Assembly (NCBI GenBank): GCA_038501625.1
Contig: JAZAYU010000871.1
Span: forward strand, 68,103 to 132,102
Source: Corbicula japonica
Lineage: Eukaryota > Mollusca > Bivalvia > Venerida > Cyrenidae
Length of the DNA: 64,000 nt
Direction: 5' to 3'
Positions 12,076 to 23,200 of the stretch are shown here, piece by piece. Each line of letters opens with the position of its first letter. The stretch's first letter is position 1. The notes under the pieces are model-generated. The model was not told the DNA's origin. It did not search any database and saw nothing but the letters and a program-made list of their open reading frames with translations. A program made the translations under genes and the position numbers.

Positions 12076-12775
12076 GGGTTAGGGTTCGGGTTACCGTTCG
12101 GATTTAAACATAATAACAGGTTTTGGTCAGCGTAATCAAAAGTAAGCTTTGTTACTAAAAATAGATTCCTTTGTTCTGATTCGCGCCATTTTTTTTCTTT
12201 ATTCTAAGTATATGCACATATATGTTGTTATAAAATGCTGTATTTCATGGCTCATTCCTTTAAGTCCAACAGTTTGCCATGCTCATAGAATCATCATTCA
12301 TCCAAATTCATCATCATCATCTTCTCTATCATCATCACCATCGTCATATCATCACTATTATCATCATCATCGTCATAGTCATCAACATGAAAAATGCTAT
12401 ATTCCTTCCTGATGTCTTGATATTTATTCACTTATCAAATAAATACATCATCATTATCATCCTCATCCTCCTCCTCCTCATCATCATCAAAATCATCATC
12501 ATCATCAATCAAAATATTCGTCTTAGTTCTATACAGTTTCAAAATTTTTCGAACAAATCTATTCCTTATATTCTCTGATAATCCGTTTTATTAAAATCAC
12601 TTCGTCGATAAATTATTTCCACACATCCATTCTCTATAACATCCCATTCTACAAAGATTCAAATCTAGGACCGTTCCTGTACATGCGCAAACAAGATACG
12701 CGCACATCTCTAACACGTGGTTGGGACAAGATGGCGGTGGGACAACTATCTCTTCGTGCACCTACCCAAACCCTC

Positions 12776-12815
<40 letters not shown>

Positions 12816-12830
12816 CTAACCCTGCACATG
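12076..12830 (+). repeat. 735-bp repeat unit, copy C, with telomere-like end
   Basis: Nearly identical to copy B over its whole length. Its end (12761-12823) is a cleaner CCCTAA array of about ten units. Confidence 0.85.
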
Positions 12831-13039
12831 TATATCGGATACCTGCTTTATTATGTGTTTAATCTAAAAGAAATTGATAAAAATCCAAGGTTTTTATGCA
12901 ATTTATTTATATATTTTACCAAAAGGTATATATATTAATATAAATCAGCATATTTTAAAATATTTTCTTCATAAATCTTAAATCAATATAAAACAATTTA
13001 TATATATACTAAAATATTAACATTTAACGTTAATATATA

Positions 13040-13274
13040 CTCCAGCACAAAAGAAACTCCTCGTGCATATTTTAACAGCATTTTCTCTAAATTGCTTAAC
13101 ATGACTGGATATTTAAGGACATTTATTCCTTATTCGGGTTAGGATTATAAGAACTATCAAAAAACAGTTGATGATATGTTTGTCTTCTGATTCATTAATG
13201 GATTTATAAATTTAGTTTTTACTTACAGGTATGACTTCTATTTATTCGTAGCTAAGCGTTTCTTTTGTGCTCGA

Positions 13275-13275
<1 letters not shown>
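13040..13275. mobile_element. TA-flanked MITE
   Basis: CTCCAGCACAAAAGAAAC at the left pairs with GTTTCTTTTGTGCTCGAG at the right, and TA lies on both sides. 236 bp with no coding capacity, consistent with a Tc1/mariner-type non-autonomous element. Confidence 0.75.

Positions 13276-13363
<88 letters not shown>
13276..13363. repeat. (TA)n microsatellite
   Basis: About 88 bp of uninterrupted TA adjoining the MITE. Confidence 0.95.
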
Positions 13364-13366
<3 letters not shown>

Positions 13367-13520
13367 CTGTAGAAATAATCGATTTTAATTTTAATTATTA
13401 TTGTTCTTTTGTCACTATTCAATTCGTACACTAGTGTACATGTTTGTAAAGTGACTTTATTACTAAATAATTACTTTAAATTTTGGGGACTTAAATATTT
13501 GTCCTGAATTCAACGTGCTG

Positions 13521-13645
<125 letters not shown>

Positions 13646-13789
13646 TGAAAAGGTCTGCATCATGTTTAAGTGTACATGTATTGTTTTATATTCCGCATAA
13701 CGTTCATGGTTAAATGTCAGTCTGATTTACTTTGTTTATATTAACAGTTTTAATGACTCCTCCATCATCGCCTGAAATGTGGTTTAAAT

Positions 13790-15905
13790 CATAACACATA
13801 AGACCAGGAAGTTATTTGACGCATTACATTGTAGACTACATAGAAATTTGACGTATTAGACCACGAAGTAATATGACGCATTAGACCATGAAGTAATTCG
13901 ACGTATCAGACCACAAAGTAATGTTACGCATTAGACCACGAAGTAATTTTACGCAAAAGTCCACAAAATAATTATACCACGAAGTAATTTGTCACAATAG
14001 GCCACGAAGAATTTTTAACACATTAGACCAGGAAGTCCTTTGACACATAAGACCAAACAGTTATTTTGACGCATTAAACCACGCAGTCATTTGACACATT
14101 GGACCACGAAGTTGTTTAACCTATTAGACCACGAAGTTATTGAACACGAAGTAATTTGACGCATGAGACAGCGATGAAATTGACGAAATATACCACGAAG
14201 TAAATTAAGGTATCAGACCAAAAGGTAATTTGACGCATGAGACCACGAAGTAATTTTGACACAATAGACCACGAAGTATTTTGACGCATTAGTCTACAAA
14301 GTAATTTTGACGCAATAAAACACGAAGTAATTTTATGTAAAAGACCACGAAGTAAGTTGACGCATAAGACCACGAAGTATTTTGACACAATCTACCATGA
14401 AGTTATATCACAAATTAGACCACGAAGTTTTTGAAGCATCAGATCACAAAGTAATTTTAAACATTTTAACATGAAGTCAACTAACGCGTAAGACCAAGAT
14501 GTTATTTGACGCAATAGACCAAAACGTAATGTGACATTAAAGAATCACGAAGTCATAACACTCATAAAACCACAAAGTAATTTGACACATTAGACCACGA
14601 AGTATTTTGACGCAATTGACAACGATGTAATTTATAGCATTCGATCACGAAGTGAATTGACACAATATAAAATGAAGTTATTCTACGCGTTAGGCAACGA
14701 AGTAATTTTACACAATAGACCACGAAGAAATTTGACGCATCAGATCACAAAGTAATTTTACACATAAGACAACAAGGTAAACAGACGCATAAGACTGATT
14801 TAGTTTTGACGCATTTGACCAAAAAGTAATGAGACACAATAGAAACACGCAGGATATTCGGCGCATTAGACCAGGAAGTAATTTGACCCATTAGACCTGA
14901 AAGGTATTTGACTCATTAGACCACGAAGAAATTTGATACGTAGACCACAAAGTAATTTGACGCATTAGTTCACAACGTAATTTGACATATGAGACTACAA
15001 AGTCATTTGACACATTACTAGGCAGATATTTTACGCACAAGACCACAAAGACATTTGGACGCAGTAGACCTTGAAGAAATTTGACGAAATCTTACAAATA
15101 GACCACAAAGTGATTCGACACATTACACCACATAGTAATTTGACGTAACAGGCCACATTGTATTTTGACGCAATAGACCACGAAGAATTTTGACACAATC
15201 TTACAAATTAACCACAAAGTTATTTGACACATTAGACCACAAAGAAATAAGACGCATTGGACCAAGAAGTCATTTGACGCAATTGACCACAATGTGTTTT
15301 GACGCAATAGACCACGAAGTAATTTGACGCATGAGAACAAGATGTGATTTTAAGCAATCGACCACGAAGTAATTTTGACGCAATAGACCACGAAGTAAAT
15401 TGACGCAATAGACCACGAAGTAATTTGAAGCATTAGACCACGAAGTAATTTAACGCAATAACACAAAGAATTCTATACAATAGACACGAGGTAATTTGAC
15501 GCACTAGACAACGAAGTAATTGACGCATTAGACCACGAAGTAATTTAACGCATTCGACCACGAAGTAACTAGACGCATTAGACCATAAAGAAATTCGATG
15601 CGATAGACCACAAAATAATTTAACACATTAGACCACGAAGTTATTTGGCGCAATTGACCCTGAAGTATTTTGACGCAAAAGACCACGCAGTAATTTGACG
15701 CATTAGACCACGAAGTAATTTGTCGCATTAGATCACGAAATAATTTGACGCATTTAGACCACGAAATAAATTGACGCATTAGATTACAAAGTAATTTAAC
15801 GCATTAGACCACGAATTACATTGACGCATTTGATTACAAAGTAATTTGACGCATTAGACTACGAAGTAAATTGACGCATTAGATTACAAAGTAATTGGTG
15901 ACATG
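13790..15905 (+). repeat. 2.1-kb minisatellite, ~25-bp unit
   Basis: Unit GACGCATTAGACCACGAAG plus TAATTT recurs about 80 times with substitutions and length changes. The most regular copies lie at 15360-15880. All apparent proteins in it are translations of the unit. Confidence 0.92.
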
Positions 15906-16432
15906 AGAACCGACGTCAATGGTTCCAGCAATAAATTAAAATGTTGATCATGCCGCAGAAATATAAGTTGTCTCCTGCACGTTTTTAGAATTCTTAAAAG
16001 ACTTTGACTCAAGTTCCAGAAGTTAAAATCTATGTAATCATAAATTAACACATTTGACTTACAATGTATACTTCTATAGATTCGAATATAAACATCCTTA
16101 CATATTTTAAGAATGTATATGAAATATATTCATATTTAATTTAACATGTACGATCAATATACTGTATACATGTTTCAACAGTATATACATTTACAATTGA
16201 TATATATATATATAGCCATGTTCAAGGGTTATATATACAAGCAACTTTTAAATATACACAATAAATTATACATATTTCAATCGATTTATGCATGTACAAT
16301 CAGTAAATACATCTTAACGCATTATATATACATGAAGAATATTTACAATAGCCGATTTTTCAGCTGTTACTATTTTTAACTTTATGCCAATGCGAGTACA
16401 TGTACAATGTTTTCACAAATAATTAAATGGAA
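15906..16432. other. AT-rich spacer / 3' flank of the NACHT gene
   Basis: TATATA-rich sequence with no supported gene. Confidence 0.5.
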
Positions 16433-16438
16433 TTTATT
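16433..16438 (-). terminator. Possible polyadenylation signal AATAAA of the NACHT gene
   Basis: AATAAA on the minus strand, about 130 nt past the stop codon. It is the nearest canonical signal downstream. The sequence is AT-rich, so chance occurrence is possible. Confidence 0.4.
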
Positions 16439-16569
16439 AGACTTTAGCTATTCAACATCAAGAAATTTTCAAAACATGTACTGTCGATACCTGAGGAATA
16501 TTTAAACGATCAACTATTGTTAACTTAAAGTCTCAGAAGTTCGGTGTTATTTTTGTTCATACCCTAGTG

Positions 16570-19500
16570 TTATATTTTGAAGATCTTGTTTAAAATGGAA
16601 ATCAAAGTTGTTTTGATATTAAGGAACTCTATTGTATTTCTCAGAGTCTGTGATGCATACTCGTCATCTAATATAATCTTTAGCAACAGTAGCAACGCCA
16701 TCATCATCATAATCATCTTCACCCCTAGGAGCAACATCGCAGCATCGTCATTATCATCTTCACCATCAAGAGCAGCATCATCACTATCAGCGTCTTCATT
16801 ATCATCTTCACCATCCTGAGCAGCATGGTGATCATCAGCTTCATCATCATCATCTTTATCATCAGAAATAGCATGGTCATCGTCAGCGTCATCATTATCA
16901 TCTTCATCATCAGAAATAGCATGTTCATCATCAGCGTCATCATTATCATCTTCATCATCAGAAATAACATGGTCATCATCAGCATCATCATTATTATCTT
17001 CACCATCAGGAGCAGCATCATCATTATCGGCGTCGTCATTATCATCTTCACCATCCTGAGCCGCATGGTGATCATCAGCGTCACCATCATCATCTTTATC
17101 ATCAGAAACAGCATTGTCATCATCAGCGTCATCATTAACATCTTTACAATCAGCAGGAGCATCGTCATCATCAGCGTCATCACTATCAGCTTCACCATCC
17201 GGAGCAGCATGGTGATTATTAGCGTCATCATTATCATCTTTATCATCAGAAACAGCATTGTCATCATCAGCGTCATCATTAACATCTTTACAATCAGCAG
17301 GAGCATCGTCATCATCAGCGTCATCACTATCAGCTTCACCATCCGGAGCAGCATGGTGATTATTAGCGTCATCATTATCATCTTCGTCATGAGAAGCAGC
17401 ATTGTCATTATCAGCGTTATCATTAACATCTTCACAATCAGGAGCAGCATCGCCATCATTAGCGTCATCATTATAATCTTCATCACCTGCAAAAACATCG
17501 TCATTGTCATAATCGTCGATGCCCGCATCAACATCAGAAATATAAATATAATCATAATCATCATCAAAACAGAGATCTAAATCTTGTATCCATGATAATG
17601 TCGGCGTTGACTTGATCTCGTCTATGAAAGTCTGCCACTCCTCCCTTGATGATCCTTGACAATTGTTTAACGTCACCGTAACCAGATTTTGCAGCCCGCC
17701 GACACTGAGTAACAGTATCCGCCATGCGGCAGACGACATTCTGGTGTAGTCTAGTTCCACGCGTTCAAGCTTAGTCATGGCAGATGAGAGACGCGGTATA
17801 AGGTCACCCATTTCTATCCGCGTAAGACTGATTTTCTGAAGCTGAGTTAATGTAGGAATGGTTTGTAACATCTCCTGGCAGGATTTTATATTGTTTAAAG
17901 TTAATGATGATAGGACCGGTGCTGCACGTAGATCTTGCCACAATGTGGCACTGGCTCTGGCAGTTATCTCTATCCACGGACAGAAGTCAAGAGTCTCCAG
18001 GCATGCTGGATTCACGTGTAGCTCTCTACATGGGATGAAGAAAAGACTCAACATCTTTAGCTCGTTCAGACGATGTAGGTCCAAGGTGACGTCACAATCA
18101 CGGTAGTACTGTTCAAAGTGGTCCGAGCATGTTATGGCCTCCAACATAAGCTGTGTCAGTGTTGTGGCCTGGCTGATATAAAGAAATTTAAGGTTACTGT
18201 GAGTCATGTAAACGTTAGAGAGATGCAATGATTGTAAGCATGTCAGTCCTGTGAGCGCCGTTATACTGATATCGGACAGATGGATATTACGTGGTTGTAG
18301 TGTCAGACATTTCAATGTATGGGCTGATTCAGTGAGGATGTCAGTCAGCCATACTGGTTTATTTTGACAGTCTGATACTCTCAATGTCTCCAGGGAGGTA
18401 AACACACCAGGATCCAGGGACTGCATGATCTCTGTTATCTTGAAGCCTGGATATGATAGTTGTAGCGATTTCACTTTACATTTATTAAAGTTGATAATGG
18501 TTTTCAAATTTGTTAAATCGTGTTCTGTTAGCATGTAATCGTGAAGATGAATCAAACAACTGTCATTTCCATTTCTCACACTTTCTTGCAAACACTGGGC
18601 CTGCATTTCCTGGTAAAATATCATCGGTATCCTAGCGCTAACGTCAATATCCATGGAAGTTCTGTGTCGACGCGTCACATCGTCAAGGTCAACCATCTTC
18701 TGCAGCTCACCGGAAATACATGTATATACTTCCGGATTAATACCACATACAAAAACAAATAGATTAGACATTTCTAATATGTCTGAAACAGATGAACAAA
18801 CATTAAGAATGGTTGATTTTACAGATTCGTTTTGCCATTCAGACGTTATATAAATAGCAGAGAAGAATTCTTGTACAGCCTTGTGCTGAAAGAAAACTTG
18901 ATATCGTTTTACAGCGACTATGCTGCTGTCTTTGGTTTGACACAACAGTCCAACTTTTAAACAGAACTCAATATCTTGCTCGGTCATATACTGGGCGACT
19001 ATTCTTCTATCGAATATCAAAGATGATTCTTTCTTCTCGCTAAATAAAGTATAAAATGCTAGTTTCCCAAGTCTCATTAATAGGATGAAATATCTTTTAC
19101 ATATCTCGTTCTCCTTCATACAATTTGGGACTGGCGTGTTATCGTTTGACTGTACATGTATATCCGGTAATTGTTTTTTCTTCAGACCACGTTCAAGTGT
19201 AAATTCAGTAATGTTACTGAAACTTTCACATTTCGATTTACCAATGGGTAGACCACCAAAGAACAAACACATAAGCTGAAGTAGAATATACGGAATGTAA
19301 ATAATATTCTCGATCTGATGAACTTTCTTGATATGGATAATATCCCCAATCCGGACTGTCTTGACTTGGATAATATCTCCGACTTGAACTTTCTTGACTT
19401 CTTCATCGAAATCTGCAATTTGTTTCCCTGCTAAGTTCAAGTTTCTTTTATTTAGTATTCCAAGCGCATTTTTTTCGAGCTCTGTGCGTGTTTTGTAATC

Positions 19501-20231
19501 GAGCACCGAAAGTTCCACGCGTCGATCTATATCTTTAGGCGACAGTCCTACAGTTCCAATCTTCCAGTCTCTTGTTGTCGTTAACACCGTGCAGCTGTCC
19601 GGGTGATTGTTGTGCGGTACTTCTGGTTTTCTGGTACAGTGACCTGGATGAGCCCACTCGTCTAGCCCATCCAGGATTATTAAACATTTTTTCTCGTTTA
19701 AAATTCGTTCTATAAGCTCGTTTGTGTACTGCGGTTTGTGAGAAATACGTGTTGACAACATTTTCATAATCAAGTCATCGAGATTGCATTTGGGTTCATA
19801 TTGATAGTCCCTTAAATGAAGAAGGAACAGAAAATCAAAATATTTCATCGCGTCTAACTCCTCACCTATATAATTCTCTGTCAGTGACGTCAGAGGTAAG
19901 TGACTTTGGCACCAGGTCATCGTCAGTTTTTGTGACAGCGAGGTCTTCCCGAATCCAGCGTTCGCCGAAATGTATATTTTCCTATACCGAGTGTCGCCAC
20001 TGAGAAATAGTTCACTAATTGTAATTTCCTGTTCATCTTCTCTATCATACCCCGATGTTGTATCTCCCTTATGTCTATTCTTGCCCGGTCCAAAATAAGA
20101 GTCTTTATAAGCCCACATGGGAGGTAAGACGTATAAATCTTCAATAGGGACATTATGTTCATCAACCAGAGGGGATACCGGGATCACGGACTCGTGCTCT
20201 CGGTAGTATGTGATGATATCTTCTTTAAGAC
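16570..20231 (-). CDS. Exon 5: NACHT NTPase, LRRs, acidic repeat tail, stop
   Basis: A single 3.66-kb terminal exon, acceptor TTTTACAG|. It opens with LKEDIITYYREHESVIPVSP, a typical lead-in to invertebrate NACHT modules. Walker A is ANAGFGKTS: the usual first glycine is alanine. Walker B is CLIILDGLDEW, followed by a sensor-1-like TTTRDW. A 33-bp unit is repeated about three times in the helical region (GDIIQ/GDIIH/ENII). FFQHKAVQEFFSA matches the winged-helix motif of NACHT proteins. About twelve LxxLxL repeats follow, then an Asp-rich tail. The last ~56 residues read part of the acidic repeat in a different frame, then end in an unrelated basic/hydrophobic segment. A large terminal exon with NACHT plus LRR is common in bivalve sensor families (recollection). 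Confidence 0.88.
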
Positions 20232-23200
20232 CTGTAAAACAAACAAAACATTTATTGTAGATTCATTTCATTTCGCGGGGATATTTTTGCATGGAAGCCG
20301 AAAATCACAACTTTGTGCAGACATAATCGGCGCATTTGTAATAATCTTTCTATTTTTATAACACACTTGCCTTAACGCACAAACCATTGAATATTTTACA
20401 CGTGTATTTTATGAGAATAATACAACTAGGGGAATTTATGTCCGCGAGAAAAAAGTCATTTGTACCTTCTACGCGAAATGTGATTGCCTAGAAATGTAAT
20501 GATACGACATTAAAAGAAAAGGATTATTATGCAAGTAGACAACTGAGCTGTCCGGCTTTCAGTTGAGGCCATTAAACTCTCATTTCGACTTGAAGGCTAA
20601 CGTTATGTGTTATCACGTCATCATCAAATCTCACCAAGAGTAAAATGCAGAAGAAAAGCCAAATGATGTACTTTGACGCAACAATGAAGAATAAATATTG
20701 TTTTCAACAGTGAACGCAGATTATCATTGTCACTGCAGTACACATTTTCCTTAAAGTAAGTTACTCTCCATACTGATACTAAAGAAGTAGAACTAGTTCA
20801 AGACTCATTTAAGTGATAAAAAAAGACGCACAGTAGGTTATTTCAGTGAAATCTCTCTAAATTGACTACCTCTGGAATGGACGAATGTGGTTTAATAGTG
20901 GGTTGGTCTTTTGAGGTAGAAACTAGTGCAAACATGTTTAAAAGGAAAATATTGGTCTTATTATATAGATGGTCTTTACTGTGGGATGGTCATTATAGAG
21001 GTTTTTACTGTATGTGAAATAAAGACTGGAATAGAAATAAGGATCCAGTGTCGGGAACTCACTTAAGTAATTACTCCGTAACACAACTCGGCAACTTTAA
21101 AATCTAATATGCAATTATAGCTTTTATGACAGTTTTAAATGTCAACTTAAAAAGCTGAGGAAAACAAAGGAACTCGACGAATGTCATATGTAAGGTTCTT
21201 AACGCAAGTTTTTAGTAACATCATTATCGGTCTCGAATTACGACGCTACCCAACTCAAACTATAGGATTCTTAGTGAGCCTGCTAATTTTATAGAACACT
21301 ACTGTAGTCTCAAAAATTGTGTGATGGCCGCCAGATAGAAACTTTGGTTATGGTTAAAAATGACATCATCGCAAAAGATGACGTCAACATGAGCACAATA
21401 AAGTTATGTCGTAGTTCTTTGATACGAATCGCAAATAATCTGAAATTTTGGTGGATACATCTTATTTATATCACCAATGTAAAAAATATCAAACAAAATT
21501 TTTTTCGGCGTTAGCTGTCTAAGCTCACTTTTGACCTTGTTTTTCGACCAATGAAATGTTGTAAATAATACTCGTATTCTCTTATTATGCAGAGGGAAAA
21601 TGAAATAAACTATTTCGATTGGTAGCTATTTACACCAGAGAGGCATCTAGCAGGGTGGAGAGGTATCTAGTGGGATTTTTATTATTATGCAGCGGAAAAA
21701 TCAAATAGATTAATTCGATTGGTTGTTAGCGGGTGTTGTATTGGAGGAAAAACATATTTACGATTTAAGTAACCAGTTAAGTCAATATTGATGGCTTCAA
21801 TACAATATTATATGGAATATTCTTGGGTGTCAGGTAAACACTTGCATACAATACACAGTGTAAAACGAAAGAGAAGTGTAGATAATTCTAGTTCTTTCCT
21901 TTCTAGTTCCTTTAATACTGATTGTTAATTTCAAGTACGAAATACAAGTTTATTGTAGTGTAGTGGCTAACACTCTCGCCTCTCAAACGGAGGCCCCGGG
22001 TTCAATACCCAGGACGGACACTTTTTTAAAGTTAATATACGTAAAAGTTGGTAGATTTCGCTCTTGTAACAGGCTGTTATTATTTATATTTATTAAATTT
22101 CCAGGACATTTATTCATCTTGAATTCTCACTCTACACGAGGTATTTTGTTGAAACTGAATATTTTGCTTCAGTATCTTTAATCGACTTGTTATCACTGTA
22201 TGAAATTGTTGCAACAGCTTCAACATTTTTTTTGAAAGACACTTTCAATATATTTATGAGTTGTCACGATTCGGTCGCTTAATCTCTAAGTCATACTAAG
22301 AAGGCAGGGAGGGTTCGTCGACAGTTATAACAAATAAAATAAAATAACTAAACTGTGTCTGCTTTGCCTCTCTGTATTTCTTTCATTCATATATACATGT
22401 ATATATAAAACTTTTCCATCAACGCCGTTTATCTTTTTTAAAGATATTTCTTGTTTCTGTAATTAAATGACATAGCATTTTAAAAAGAGAGTAATAAATA
22501 TATGAATTTATCAAAAAAAAGGTTCTTATTACGCAAACCGGGTATATTTAAAATATGTTTTACACTGGTAAAACGCCAGATTTGTTACATGTGATTGGTT
22601 ATAAGAAAAACATTATTTATAAAAGGTGTAGCACTCGACTTGCTGGCCCTAAGACCTTAATTTTGTTAGTGTCGTACTGCTTGTAAAGACAACATACGAG
22701 GGTTGTCGCAGAAGTTAAAGGACTTTCTTCATAACAAGTTTATTTTTTGCCATTTTATAGAATACTTTTACAGTAATAAACGCTGGCGCATATGCAACAC
22801 AAACATAATGTAAAAATTGGAATATGCATAACGACTACTCGGTACTCAAGTGTTTCCATAGCAACCTAAGCGACGAGCGGCGCACGCCATATTAACGTTT
22901 GCGTTAAACAGAACATACTCTTTTTAACCATACCGTTGATCAGGCAAATAAAGTGACAATAGCGCGAAATATCGTCTGCTTTACACGTGACGTTATAACG
23001 TCATTTCCTGTAAGTTTGGTCGGCGTAACATCTGCAGTAACTCAGTTACAACGTTTTTCATCAAGACACTGTTCTCCAAGCGAAAACGTCATGACGTCCA
23101 CCGGTGATGTGAAACTGCGTGCGGTTATACAGTTTTGCCAGGCACTCGGGAAAACGCCAACTCAAACATTTAATGAAGTGCAAAATGCCGGTAAATACAA

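Noticed and set aside
8128..12578. His/Ile-rich plus-strand frames
   Set aside because: They are translations of (ATC)n tracts within the 735-bp repeat units.
7590..12830. Chromosome end (true telomere)
   Set aside because: Arrays are short or degenerate, lie inside the window and are continuous with genes on both sides.
14137..15779. Minus-strand frames of about 80 codons
   Set aside because: Translations of the 25-bp minisatellite.
13790..15905. CRISPR-like array
   Set aside because: Units are directly adjacent and degenerate with no unique spacers, in animal DNA.
16725..17567. Long Met/Leu/Ile-rich minus-strand frame (280 codons)
   Set aside because: It is the acidic 48-bp coding repeat read in another frame; the composition is an artefact of GAT-rich codons.
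16825..17580. Plus-strand 251-codon Ile/Val-rich frame
   Set aside because: Antisense of the same repeat, with no start context or independent motif.
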